Assembly: GCA_949285535.1 (NCBI GenBank)
Contig: CASDZP010000003.1
Span: 1-64,000 of the forward strand
DNA length: 64,000 nucleotides
Reading direction: 5' to 3'
Origin: an uncultured Alistipes sp.
GTDB lineage: Bacteria > Bacteroidota > Bacteroidia > Bacteroidales > Rikenellaceae
Shown: piece by piece, positions 26,666 to 35,424 of the stretch
Layout: the number at the start of each line of letters is the position of its first letter
Position numbering within the stretch: the first letter of the stretch is position 1
The notes under the pieces: model-generated
Databases searched by the model: none
The model's input: only the letters and a program-made list of their open reading frames with translations
Told to the model about the DNA's origin: nothing
Program-made: the position numbers and the translations under genes

Positions 26666-28668
26666 TGCGCATCCTCCTTCATCCAGCTCTGCGGCGTAAA
26701 GGCTCTCTCCGCCACCGTCCTGTAATATTGCTGTATGTATGCTTCAAAATATTTCACCTTTTCGGGGTCTGCCTCGTTTTTGATGTTTTTCTTCTTTTCG
26801 GGGTCGGTGCGCATGTTGAACATCGCTTCCAGACCTCTCTCTGAGAAGCGGTAGAGCAGGTCACCCTCCTTTATCCCATATACGCCGTCGAAATATCCCG
26901 CCGCAAAGTGTGATGCCTGCGGGTCGAACATATCGTTGCCGAAAGAGACGAACGGTGTATTGCTTCCGAGCATCGGCAGCAGAGTGGGCATGATGTCGAG
27001 TTGTGAGACTGTTCTGTCGCAACGTCCCTTCAATCCTGCAGACGGCATATAGAAGAATATGGGTATCGAGTGGTTGTGCGGCGAGACAAGCAGTCGTTCG
27101 TCTTCCGCTCCTGAACCGTGGTCTGCCACTATTATGAACAGCGTGTTCTTGAACCACGGTTTTGTCGAGGCTTTGGCGAAAAACTCTTTTAGAGCATAGT
27201 CGCTGTATCTTATAACCTTATGTATGGGCAGTCGTCCTTCGGGGAATTGTCCTTCGAGGTGTGGCGGCACTTTGAACGGCTCGTGAGACGAGAGCGTGAA
27301 AATTGTTGTCATGAATGGTTGCGGCAGTTCGTCTATCTTGTCGAGCGCGAACGGCAGGAAACGGTCGTCCCAAACACCCCATTTGCCGTCGAAGTCAACG
27401 GGACCGTGAATCTTCTCGTAATCTTCGCGTGAGACGAAGTGTTCGATTCCCGCCATTTTCCCGAAAGCCACAAAGCTCATGGAGCCGCGAGAGGCGCCGT
27501 GCATGAAAGCGGTCGTATATCCCATTGAGTCGAGAATCGCGGGCATGGCAAGATATTCCGACTGTGACTGGGGGAGACGAAGGAAATTTTTATTGAATGA
27601 CGGTATGGATGCCCATATCGCGGGCATGGCGTCGATGCTCTTCATGCCGCCCTGATAGGCGTCTGTGAATAACAGACCCTCCTCAAACAGCGAATCGAGG
27701 AACGGGGTGTAGCTCGGCGCGGAGGCGGGGAATAGCGGATTCAGCGATTTGATGTGCGGTTTGCCAAAGCTTTCGAGCACAAGAATCATTATGTTGCTGC
27801 CTTTGGGTAACAGCGGGCGTCCCTGAATCAGAGTGTCTGTCAGGGGCAGGTTGCATACCGAGTCGGGAGCCGATGTGAGATATATGGGTTTATATGTCTC
27901 GTCGAGCTCTTTAGTGCTCAGGTATCTGACACCGTCGAGTTTGTTACCCCATGTCCTTATGACGCAGAACGGGTTGCTCAAAGCCAACTGTGACAGTTCG
28001 GGACACACAAACATGGGTGCGTCGCTTACATTTATCGGGAATGTGTCTCTGCCTATTCTCCAGCCTCTGATTCCGATAACCGCGACGGTGGTGAATATCG
28101 CGAGCCAGAATGTGCGGACGATATAGCGCACGGGGAGTTGAACAAGCAGGTTTTCGCCTCCGTGGTAGCGTATCAGGCGGAAACAACCGAAATATATTGC
28201 TGCGGTAAGGGCAATCCACAGCAGCGTTCCGGGCCAATAGTCGATGAACAGAGCCCCGAAGAGTGTGCCGCCCGTAGGTTCCGATATGTAGTGTATGTCG
28301 TCGGAAGCTATCCTTGCGAGTTTATATTGGAAATAGAATATGTCGGCGATGTTTATTAGAAGGGCGAGCGAGTTGAACGCCACAAAGAGTATCATTATCA
28401 CACGCTGCACCGATTTGCGCTCCACGAAGTCGAAAGGCAGCAGCCATAAAACGATGAACAGTATGTTTACGTAGAAGATGGACGCCGAGTCGAAGATTAA
28501 AGATGCTTTTATCAACGCTCCCATTTCGTCCGGAGCGGGTGTCCCTACAAGGTCGCTGTTACACAGATAGAAAATGAATCTGCATGCGGCGTATATCAGA
28601 AACAACAACAATATGCGTGCAATGATGATGGGCACACGTGTGTTAAGCAACTTTTTTAAAAACCACAT
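26662..28668 (-). CDS. LTA-synthase-like phosphoglycerol/phosphoethanolamine transferase
   Basis: 668 residues. An N-terminal membrane domain with about five helices (residues ~12-190) is followed by a periplasmic alkaline-phosphatase-fold domain. The metal-site motifs are NIMILVLESFGKPHI (Glu) near residue 294, GMKSIDAMPAIWASIPS, where Ser takes the place of the nucleophilic Thr of LtaS, and IVADHGSG (Asp-His). Such enzymes transfer phosphoglycerol or phosphoethanolamine from phospholipids to glycans, lipids or lipid A. Bacteroidales have no classical lipoteichoic acid, so the acceptor is unknown. It is coupled to a PAP2 phosphatase that could recycle or trim the lipid product. Two minus-strand -7 boxes lie 210-230 bases upstream. 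Confidence 0.85.
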   Translation of the reverse strand: MWFLKKLLNTRVPIIIARILLLFLIYAACRFIFYLCNSDLVGTPAPDEMGALIKASLIFDSASIFYVNILFIVLWLLPFDFVERKSVQRVIMILFVAFNSLALLINIADIFYFQYKLARIASDDIHYISEPTGGTLFGALFIDYWPGTLLWIALTAAIYFGCFRLIRYHGGENLLVQLPVRYIVRTFWLAIFTTVAVIGIRGWRIGRDTFPINVSDAPMFVCPELSQLALSNPFCVIRTWGNKLDGVRYLSTKELDETYKPIYLTSAPDSVCNLPLTDTLIQGRPLLPKGSNIMILVLESFGKPHIKSLNPLFPASAPSYTPFLDSLFEEGLLFTDAYQGGMKSIDAMPAIWASIPSFNKNFLRLPQSQSEYLAMPAILDSMGYTTAFMHGASRGSMSFVAFGKMAGIEHFVSREDYEKIHGPVDFDGKWGVWDDRFLPFALDKIDELPQPFMTTIFTLSSHEPFKVPPHLEGQFPEGRLPIHKVIRYSDYALKEFFAKASTKPWFKNTLFIIVADHGSGAEDERLLVSPHNHSIPIFFYMPSAGLKGRCDRTVSQLDIMPTLLPMLGSNTPFVSFGNDMFDPQASHFAAGYFDGVYGIKEGDLLYRFSERGLEAMFNMRTDPEKKKNIKNEADPEKVKYFEAYIQQYYRTVAERAFTPQSWMKEDAQ

Positions 28669-28875
28669 AGTTCGCTTTGGTTATACTATATATATTGCAA
28701 TACCCTTTTTATAATCACCTTTTATAATCACCGTGAACGTCTTACAACTCTTCGTGGACGGTCGTCGTTCAACCGCAATTTTTCGTCGGTTCTATCCCTT
28801 TTTCGGAGTGCTCTCTTTTGAAGTGAATATATGTTCATTCTCTTCTTCTATTTATCGGCTCCATGTGTGAATCCT

Positions 28876-28902
28876 CAAAGATAAGGGATAATGACAAAGA
28901 TA
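28876..28902 (-). promoter_or_regulatory. Two minus-strand -7 boxes upstream of the LTA-synthase-like operon
   Basis: CAAAGATA at 28876-28883 and 28895-28902 reads TATCTTTG on the minus strand, in tandem 19 bases apart. They predict leaders of about 200 bases for the gene starting at 28668. The gene-free stretch 28669-29172 is otherwise AT-rich with no recognisable gene. Confidence 0.45.
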
Positions 28903-29172
28903 ACAAATTTTTTAAAAAGAGGTCGGTTTCGGACAATGTTAGTTAAATTTTTAACAACTTATGAATCGGAGTCTGTTTTTATTGTTTTTTTATTGATGCT
29001 CTTTTTTATGTTTCATGCTTTGTTTTAAATTGTAAGTAAAATAGCCCTTTTTGATTAAAGGTCCTTTGTTTTGCCCTGTTTTTTGTAAAAAATGGCTGAA
29101 AACGGCTGTTTTTATGAGGTGCGAAAAAATTTTTTCTCATTTGGATAATTTTTTTGAAAGTTACTATTACAA

Positions 29173-29243
29173 ACTGAAAGCACTCTGAGTGCTTTCAGTC
29201 TGTAACTCTTCGTGTCGGCAAAAGCCCGACATGAAGAGTTACA
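29173..29243 (+). promoter_or_regulatory. Tandem perfect hairpins upstream of susC
   Basis: A 27-base palindrome (29173-29199) has arms ACTGAAAGCACTC / GAGTGCTTTCAGT with one central base. It is followed directly by an 18-bp stem (29201-29243), TGTAACTCTTCGTGTCGG / CCGACATGAAGAGTTACA, with a single G-T pair. No T-run follows, so simple termination is unlikely. They lie 257 bases before the susC start. The rest of the stretch to 29499 is AT-rich; no consensus TAnnTTTG box was found in it. Confidence 0.7.
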
Positions 29244-29499
29244 AATAAAAAACACTTACACTCCATTTTTTGTATTACATTGAAAGTCAGAGCGATGATT
29301 TGGTTCTTTTTAGATAAATACTTATCATGCAAATCGAATGAAAAAACCTGCAAAAATCTGTTGTATTTTTAACATTTGGTGGGGTCGGTTTGAAAAACAT
29401 CTTTTTTCGTCACTCTTTTCATTTGGTTTAAATATTTGTTTTTCAGGTTGTTTTATTGCGAAAATTCGACTATTTTTTAATAATAAACACACAAAAAGC

Positions 29500-32400
29500 A
29501 TGAGAAATTTTACTTCGATGTTGGTGTTGACACTGCTTTTGTCGGTGAACCAAGCGTTCGCTCAGACAAGAGACATTGTCGGCGCCGTTGTTGACGCAGC
29601 GACGGATTCGCCCGTTATCGGTGCGACGGTCATCCTTGAGGGAACAAGCAAAGGTGACGTCACTGACGCTAACGGTGAGTTTCGTATTTCCGGTGTTTCA
29701 GATGTGGCTACGCTGGAAGTGACATTCCTCGGTTATAAGACCGAGATGGTGGATGTCGCCGCCACACAGACGCACGTAATCGTGAAGTTGTACGAAGACG
29801 CGTTGAGTATCGACGAACTTGTCGTTACCGGTCTTGGTGTCACTCGCGAGAAAAAGGCTCTCGGTTACGCCGTTCAGGAAGTGGGTAGCGAGGAGATTAC
29901 AAAAGCGCGTACTTCCAATGTGGTGAACTCGCTTTCGGGTCGTGTCGCAGGTGTTCAGATTACCAGCTCGTCGGGTCAGATCGGCGGTGGTGCGAAGATT
30001 AACATACGTGGTAACAGCTCACTTACAGGTAACAACCAGCCTCTCTTCGTTGTGGACGGTGTGCCCATCAGCTCAACCGACTACTCTGAGGGTGCCGCAG
30101 GTAGCGGTGGTTATGACCTCGGTGGCGGTGCGGGTGACATCAACCCCGACGATATAGAGAGTATATCTGTCCTCAAAGGTGCGGGTGCGACCGCTATATA
30201 CGGTTCTCGCGGTGCCAACGGCGTGGTGCTCATAACCACAAAGAAGGCGAAAGAGTCTAACACCAAAACATTCGGTGTCTCTGTTAACTCGCAGGTGACA
30301 ATCGACACTCCGGGTATCATGCCCGTATATCAGAAACTCTATGGTGGTGGTTCGAGCTCTGACCCCGACAAGTCTTTCTCTAACATAACCATAAACGGCA
30401 AGTCTTACAGAGTGACCAGCTTTGTGGACGAGAGCTGGGGTCCCGCATACGATCCCAACCTTAAGGTGCTCGGCTGGAACTCGTTCGATGCGTGGGACAC
30501 AGCAAACTACCTCGTTGAAAAACCGTGGGTATATCCCGAAAACGACTACACCACATTCTATCAGAACGGTGTGGGTACAACCAACAACATTCAGATTTCG
30601 GGTGCAAATCAGGGTTACACCTATCGTCTCTCTTACACAAACCTTTCACAGACGGGTATAATCCCCGGCAGCAAACTGCTCCGCCACACCGTATCTTTCA
30701 ACGGTACGGCAGACATCAATAAGAACATCGACACCTGGGTTGCCGTGAACTATGTTGAGAACAAAGGTCAGGGTCGTCCCGAGACAGGTTATGCTGACCG
30801 TAACGTGTCGCAGAAGATGTGGCAGTGGACTCAGACACAGCTCGACTACAAAGAGTTGCAGTCATACATCAATCCCGACGGCACACAGCGTCCGTGGAAC
30901 CGTACCTCATGGGATAACGGTGCCCCCATGTATAACGACAACCCCTACTGGTCTCTTTATGAGAACTACCAGAATGACCGTCGTGACCGTGTATATGGTA
31001 ACGCGGGTGTGAACCTCAAGTTCTTCGATGACAAACTCAAGATTACGGGTCGTGCGGGTATGGACATGTTCCGTTTCCGTATAGAGGAGCGTATGGCTGT
31101 CGGTTCTGTTGCGGAATCACATTACCGTCTCATCGACCGTTTCAGCATCGAGACGAACTTCGATCTTTTCGGCACCTACAACGACCGTTATGCTAATGAA
31201 AAAGTAGGTCTTACAGTGATGATCGGTACATCGAGCAACGACCGTAAGTACAACCTCTCGGGCGGTGTGACCAACGGTGGTCTCGTGGTTCCCGGTATCT
31301 ATAACCTCTCGAACTCTGTGAACCTTGCCAAGACTTATGACAGCAAGGACCATAAACGTATAAACTCTGTTTACGGTAACGCCACAATCGACTACAATCA
31401 GTTGATTTACCTCGATGTGACTGCCCGTAACGACTGGTCGAGCACCCTTCCCGCAGGTAACCGCTCTTATTTCTATCCCTCATTCAACCTGAGTGTGATA
31501 TTGAGCCAGCTCCCCGGTCTTCGCGACCTCACATGGCTCGACTTCGCCAAAATTCGTGGCGGTTGGTCACAGGTCGGTAACGACTCTGACCCCTACACTT
31601 TGGCGCGCTACTATTATGCTCTCGGTAACTTGAGCGGTGACCCCTTGTTCAGTAACAACCAGACATTGGCGGGTCTTTCAGAACTCAACAACGCACACCT
31701 CAAACCCGAGCGTACAAACTCTTGGGAGGTGGGTCTCGAGGCTACTTTCCTCAACCGTCGTTTGAGCTTCGACGTGGCTTACTTCGACAAAGAGGCGTTC
31801 GACCAGATTGTCCCCATGTCGGTATCTGCCGCAACAGGTTACAGAACCATATACATGAACTCGGGTAGAATGTCGAACAAAGGTGTCGAATTGACAATCA
31901 ACGCGACACCCATTGAGACAAAGAGCGGTTTCAGATGGGATTTGAGCTTCAATATGGCGACGCTTAAAAACCGTGTCAACTCTCTTACCGAAGGTGTCGA
32001 TTATCTCAGCTTCTCGACAAACGGTTTCAACATCGAGTCGGGTGCATACGTGGGAACATCTTATCCCATTATATACGGTACAGACTACCAGACGGATGAG
32101 TATGGCAACCGCCTTATCTCTACAACAGGTCAGTATGAGAAGACAGAGATAACCAACATCGGTAACGCGACTCCCAACTTCACCGCAGGTTTGAGCTCTA
32201 CATTCACATTCAAGGGCTTCGATTTGAGTATCCTATTCGACATGCAGCTCGGCGGTCACATGTACTACATCTCTAATGCGTTCGGTGTTTACTCGGGTAT
32301 TCTTGAGGAATCGGCGCAGCAGACATTCGTGAACGGCAAGTGGGGCAACATTCGTGAACACGGTATCGTACTCGACGGTGTTTACGGTTACAAAGGCTCT

Positions 32401-32772
32401 GACGGTAAGATTCACTACACCGATGCAAACGGTAACCCCAGCGACACTCCCGTTAAGAACACCACCGCTTTGGATGCCCGTACATACGCAATGGACTATT
32501 TCTATGGCGTTGACGCACAGAGCGTGTTCAAGACAGACTATATCAAACTTCGCGAGATACGTCTGGGTTACACCTTCCCCCGCAAGCTGACAGGCCCCAT
32601 TAAAGACATCCGTCTGTCGTTCTTCGGTCGAAACCTCGCTACATTCATGAGAGACAGCCAGCACTTCGATCCCGAATACACACAGGCGGCAGGCTCTAAC
32701 ATTCAGGGTCTTGAAGGCGGTTACATCCCCTCTACACGTACATACGGCGTAGGTTTGAGCTTTAACTTCTAA
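29500..32772 (+). CDS. susC: SusC/RagA-family TonB-linked outer-membrane transporter
   Basis: 1090-residue TonB-dependent transporter that forms the barrel of a SusCD 'pedal-bin' nutrient importer. After the signal peptide (MRNFTSMLVL...AFAQ) come the carboxypeptidase-like domain (~23-105, IVGAVVDAATDSPVIGATVILEG), a TonB box near DELVVTGLGV, the plug (LSGRVAGVQITSSSGQIGGGAKI, IRGNSSL, LFVVDGVPI, ISVLKGAGATAIYGSRGANGVVLITTKK) and a barrel ending GVGLSFNF. A longer in-frame start at 29338 would add 54 residues before the signal peptide and is rejected. No glycosidase, peptidase, sigma/anti-sigma pair or hybrid sensor lies nearby, so the nutrient cannot be inferred. susD follows 22 bases downstream. 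Confidence 0.95.
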   Translation: MRNFTSMLVLTLLLSVNQAFAQTRDIVGAVVDAATDSPVIGATVILEGTSKGDVTDANGEFRISGVSDVATLEVTFLGYKTEMVDVAATQTHVIVKLYEDALSIDELVVTGLGVTREKKALGYAVQEVGSEEITKARTSNVVNSLSGRVAGVQITSSSGQIGGGAKINIRGNSSLTGNNQPLFVVDGVPISSTDYSEGAAGSGGYDLGGGAGDINPDDIESISVLKGAGATAIYGSRGANGVVLITTKKAKESNTKTFGVSVNSQVTIDTPGIMPVYQKLYGGGSSSDPDKSFSNITINGKSYRVTSFVDESWGPAYDPNLKVLGWNSFDAWDTANYLVEKPWVYPENDYTTFYQNGVGTTNNIQISGANQGYTYRLSYTNLSQTGIIPGSKLLRHTVSFNGTADINKNIDTWVAVNYVENKGQGRPETGYADRNVSQKMWQWTQTQLDYKELQSYINPDGTQRPWNRTSWDNGAPMYNDNPYWSLYENYQNDRRDRVYGNAGVNLKFFDDKLKITGRAGMDMFRFRIEERMAVGSVAESHYRLIDRFSIETNFDLFGTYNDRYANEKVGLTVMIGTSSNDRKYNLSGGVTNGGLVVPGIYNLSNSVNLAKTYDSKDHKRINSVYGNATIDYNQLIYLDVTARNDWSSTLPAGNRSYFYPSFNLSVILSQLPGLRDLTWLDFAKIRGGWSQVGNDSDPYTLARYYYALGNLSGDPLFSNNQTLAGLSELNNAHLKPERTNSWEVGLEATFLNRRLSFDVAYFDKEAFDQIVPMSVSAATGYRTIYMNSGRMSNKGVELTINATPIETKSGFRWDLSFNMATLKNRVNSLTEGVDYLSFSTNGFNIESGAYVGTSYPIIYGTDYQTDEYGNRLISTTGQYEKTEITNIGNATPNFTAGLSSTFTFKGFDLSILFDMQLGGHMYYISNAFGVYSGILEESAQQTFVNGKWGNIREHGIVLDGVYGYKGSDGKIHYTDANGNPSDTPVKNTTALDARTYAMDYFYGVDAQSVFKTDYIKLREIRLGYTFPRKLTGPIKDIRLSFFGRNLATFMRDSQHFDPEYTQAAGSNIQGLEGGYIPSTRTYGVGLSFNF

Positions 32773-32794
32773 TAAAATTAAAGAGATATAGTCA

Positions 32795-34405
32795 ATGAAA
32801 AACATATTCAAAATAGCAGCTGTCGGTTGTGTTTCGCTCATCTCGTTGGCAGGTTGTCAGACCAACTTCGATGACATAAACACAAACCCCAACTCACCCG
32901 AGACTGTCCCCACACCCTATCTTCTCACAACTGTGGAGCGTAATATCGCCTACTATTTTTATGATCAGTGGAGCGGGGTACGTATCTCAGGCGTAACTGC
33001 GCAGCACTGGGCGCAGCGTAACTATACCGATGAGGACCGTTATCAGTATCGTACCAACACCACGAACACATGTTTCGAGGATATGTACGTGATGTTGAAC
33101 GACGCGCAGTCAATCATCGACATGTGTCGTGAGAACCCCGACGGTATGTCGGCATACGGTGACCCCGATCTTCAGATAGCTTCTGCAATGCTTATCAAGG
33201 CGTTCGGACTTCAGATGCTCTCAGAGATGTTCGGCGGCATACCTTATTCTGAGGCGTTAAAATATAACAGCTTCGAAGCTCCCGGTATTCTCACTCCCAA
33301 GTATGACACCCAGCAGGAGGTGTTCGCAAATCTCGAAAGCGACATACGCGAAGCGCAGTCTCTTCTCAAAGGTGTTCTCGACAGAGGCGGTAAAGGCTGG
33401 ACAAGCCCCATCAGCGGCAGCGGTACTGCCGACAAGCTCCTTGGCGGCGACCCTGAAAACTGGTATCGTTTCGCCAACACCATGTTGCTCCGTCTGGCTG
33501 TGCGTCAGTCTAACGTGAAAGCCGATTGGAAGACGATGGCAATGGAGGCTATAAACGCGGGTATCATCGAGGACAACAGCGGCAACGCTTCTTTCAAATT
33601 CATAGGTGGTGGTGCCCCCGGTGACGCTCCTATTTATAACATGTTCATAACGAGCGGACGTAACGACTTCACCATGTCATATGCTTTCGCTTCGTTCCTC
33701 AAAGGTGAAACCAACCCCAAACAGGGTTATACTTCTCCTCTTGCCGGCTTCCGTGACCCCCGTTTCAATGCGATGATTGGCGAAGCTAACCTTGCGGCAG
33801 GTAATGTGGACGGTCTTCCCTATGGTTTGGTTACTAACGACAACCAGATTTATGTGGAGAACAATCTGGCTACGCTTATAAACTTCTACCGTCAGTCAGG
33901 CGCTCCTGTGGTGTCACAGGCAACATTCTGGACTACATTCATCGACTGCGCCAACGCCCAGCTTCTCAAAGCTGAAGTTACAGGCGATGTGGCTGACTTC
34001 AGAAAAGGTGTTGAGGCATCTATGGCACAGTGGGGTGTTTCTGACGCCGCTTATGTTCAGAAAGTGTGTGACATGTTCACCGCTGCCGATGATGAGGGCA
34101 AACGTGAGCTTTGCGTAACACAGAAATACATTCACAACTTTGCGCACAACTCAATGGAGGCATGGAGCGAATATCGTCGTACAGGCTATCCCTCGTTCCT
34201 TATTAAACCGGGTGATGTTACTGCCGTGATTAACGGTCAGAATTACATATTCACTCCCATCGACGCCTCTATCACCGAGATTACCGCCCGTATGACCTTT
34301 GCCACAAGCGAGTACACCAGAAACCGCAAAAACCTTCAGGTGGCTATCGACAACCTCGGCGGTCCCGACGCATACTCTACAAAACTTTTCTGGGCTAAAA
34401 AATAA
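32795..34405 (+). CDS. susD: SusD/RagB-family surface lipoprotein
   Basis: 536-residue lipoprotein (lipobox LAGC, Cys21) that acts as the substrate-binding lid on the SusC barrel. The opening FDDINTNPNSPETVP is the mark of the SusD-like_2 branch. The helical TPR-type core includes IASAMLIKAFGLQMLSEMFG and ENWYRFANTMLLRLAVRQS. The last 13 codons (DAYSTKLFWAKK and stop) are duplicated in inverted orientation beyond the terminator hairpin, an unusual arrangement listed separately. Confidence 0.93.
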   Translation: MKNIFKIAAVGCVSLISLAGCQTNFDDINTNPNSPETVPTPYLLTTVERNIAYYFYDQWSGVRISGVTAQHWAQRNYTDEDRYQYRTNTTNTCFEDMYVMLNDAQSIIDMCRENPDGMSAYGDPDLQIASAMLIKAFGLQMLSEMFGGIPYSEALKYNSFEAPGILTPKYDTQQEVFANLESDIREAQSLLKGVLDRGGKGWTSPISGSGTADKLLGGDPENWYRFANTMLLRLAVRQSNVKADWKTMAMEAINAGIIEDNSGNASFKFIGGGAPGDAPIYNMFITSGRNDFTMSYAFASFLKGETNPKQGYTSPLAGFRDPRFNAMIGEANLAAGNVDGLPYGLVTNDNQIYVENNLATLINFYRQSGAPVVSQATFWTTFIDCANAQLLKAEVTGDVADFRKGVEASMAQWGVSDAAYVQKVCDMFTAADDEGKRELCVTQKYIHNFAHNSMEAWSEYRRTGYPSFLIKPGDVTAVINGQNYIFTPIDASITEITARMTFATSEYTRNRKNLQVAIDNLGGPDAYSTKLFWAKK

Positions 34406-34514
34406 GCTCTTCGGATATAACAATAAAAGGACAGAAGTAGTTTGCTTCTGTCCTTTTTTGTTATATCCGAAGAGCTTGTTTCTTAGCCCAGAAAAGTTTT
34501 GTAGAGTATGCGTC
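34367..34514. repeat. Inverted duplication of the susD 3' end around its terminator
   Basis: The left arm (34367-34437) is the last 39 coding bases of susD plus the 3' flank. The right arm (34445-34514) is its reverse complement with two substitutions and a one-base gap; the loop is TAGTTTG. The outermost 32 bases are identical. All differences lie after the AAA-AAA-stop codons or in the terminator stem (AAAAGGACAGAAG / CTTCTGTCC). An ordinary terminator needs only the inner ~13 pairs, so the outer copy of coding sequence calls for explanation. Confidence 0.95.
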
Positions 34515-34616
34515 GTCGCTCCCGCGGGGCTCTCCGAGGGGTCTGCCGACGGCGTTACTTTGTCCCTCGACAAAGTAACCAAAACGAGGGGGCACAGCCC
34601 CTTCTGACCATGTCAT
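34461..34616 (-). CDS. Candidate 51-codon ORF: element peptide fused to a SusD C-terminal tail copy
   Basis: Reading the minus strand from an ATG in the repeat element gives MTWSEGAVPP, then RFGYFVEGQSNAVGRPLGEP, RGSD, the copied SusD tail DAYSTKLFWAKK, then QALRI and stop. The shared 20-residue block is also encoded at 42468-42620, fused there to a different tail. It may be untranslated; no promoter was identified. It is listed because the frame is open across the junction. Confidence 0.25.
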   Translation of the reverse strand: MTWSEGAVPPRFGYFVEGQSNAVGRPLGEPRGSDDAYSTKLFWAKKQALRI

Positions 34617-34653
34617 GTTCAGTCGGCTCATTGCCTTTTACGAAGTCGGCATC
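34528..34653 (+). repeat. 125-bp repeat element, copy 1
   Basis: Nearly identical to 42538-42662 (seven differences including one extra G). It begins GGCTCTCCGAGGGGTCTGCC. It contains an 11-bp perfect hairpin GTTACTTTGTC-CCTC-GACAAAGTAAC and a GGGGC-ACA-GCCCC hairpin, and ends GAAGTCGGCATC. It starts 13 bases after the inverted susD tail. The gene-free stretch 34654-34741 holds nothing else recognisable. Confidence 0.95.
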
Positions 34654-34741
34654 GTAGGTTGAGTGTCGGCTTCGGGAAAGGGAATATGTCGGTGTATGTG
34701 AATCGATTTGCGCGCGTATGATTGAAATGGACAATGTTCGA

Positions 34742-34772
34742 TTGATAACGATAAATTTAATTTGTATATTTG
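34742..34772 (+). promoter_or_regulatory. Promoter of the lipocalin-like lipoprotein gene
   Basis: TTG at 34742-34744, 20 bases, TATATTTG at 34765-34772, ending 22 bases before the ATG at 34795. It rules out the longer in-frame start at 34762. Confidence 0.7.
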
Positions 34773-34794
34773 TAAGTGTTTTAATGGATTGTTT

Positions 34795-35211
34795 ATGAAG
34801 AAAATATTGTTTTTTATACTCGTTTCGGGTGCGATGACTCTCTCCTCTTGCAAGGAGGAGCCTTTTGACGGTTCAGCCATAGAGGGAAAATGGAAACTCG
34901 AACGCGTGGAGCAGAAAGATGACAAGGATAAGTGGGTGGAGGCTCAGGATGTGGCGAAACCTCAATACTGGCTCTTTAATGACGGAAAATTGACAATATT
35001 GTCGGGAAATATCGACTCGGTACCTGATACGGCAATACCCATTGATTATGAAATGGTCGATTCGACAAAATTCCTGAAACTTATGGGGGTGACTACATCG
35101 TCGATAGAAAAACTTACATCAAAAGAGATGATTCTTACAACCGACGGAGTGCCCGAACCGCAGGACGGAAAAACTTTTGTACCCGTGCGTATAGAGTTTG
35201 TCAGACTTTGA
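34795..35211 (+). CDS. Small lipocalin-like lipoprotein
   Basis: 138-residue lipoprotein with lipobox LSSC (Cys19). The mature part begins KEEPFDGSAIEGKWKLERVE, the GxWxL opening of lipocalin-like domains common in Bacteroidetes. Predicted beta strands follow (YWLFNDGKLTILSG, SIEKLTSKEMILTTD). It is an envelope protein of unknown ligand. It has its own consensus promoter and terminator and is therefore monocistronic. Confidence 0.75.
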   Translation: MKKILFFILVSGAMTLSSCKEEPFDGSAIEGKWKLERVEQKDDKDKWVEAQDVAKPQYWLFNDGKLTILSGNIDSVPDTAIPIDYEMVDSTKFLKLMGVTTSSIEKLTSKEMILTTDGVPEPQDGKTFVPVRIEFVRL

Positions 35212-35234
35212 TTTCGTGTAATATGTCGTTAATA

Positions 35235-35270
35235 AAAAAGGATGGTCTTGTCAAAAAGGCCATCCTTTTT
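35235..35270 (+). terminator. Intrinsic terminator
   Basis: AAAAAGGATGGTCTT pairs with AAGGCCATCCTTTTT (one G-T/T-G type mismatch), ending in T residues. Confidence 0.85.
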
Positions 35271-35335
35271 TATGTTTTCCTCTTTGCTGATTGTGGCAAG
35301 GTGTGGATATGATACATTAATATATTAATTCATAC

Positions 35336-35424
35336 CCGTCAAAAACAGATAACCGTATTCTCGAAAGTAAACCAATCGAAAATACGGTTGCCTGAAATAA
35401 AAACTTTCTATCATATAACCCTAC
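35336..35424 (-). repeat. Hairpin-bearing AT-rich segment
   Basis: A 14-bp stem with one mismatch (AACCGTATTCTCGA 35351-35364 / TCGAAAATACGGTT 35376-35389) sits between ACCCGTC and ACCCTAC. Read on the minus strand the ends GTAGGGT...GACGGGTA recall the borders of the inverted repeat near 721-893, so both may belong to one decayed family. The remainder of 35271-35850 is AT-rich and without a recognisable gene; a 66-codon frame at 35573-35773 is not convincing. Confidence 0.4.

Noticed and set aside
34151-34607. Longer frames on both strands crossing the susD end and terminator.
   Set aside because: They are products of the inverted duplication: both strands encode near-mirror sequences (for example THTLQNFSGL). 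Only the frame in phase with the copied tail is kept, at low confidence.
34638-34925. Minus-strand frame opposite the lipocalin-like gene, ending MPTS like the frame at 42647-42856.
   Set aside because: The shared ending is only the distal edge of the repeat element read in the same frame; the upstream parts are unrelated and antisense or intergenic.
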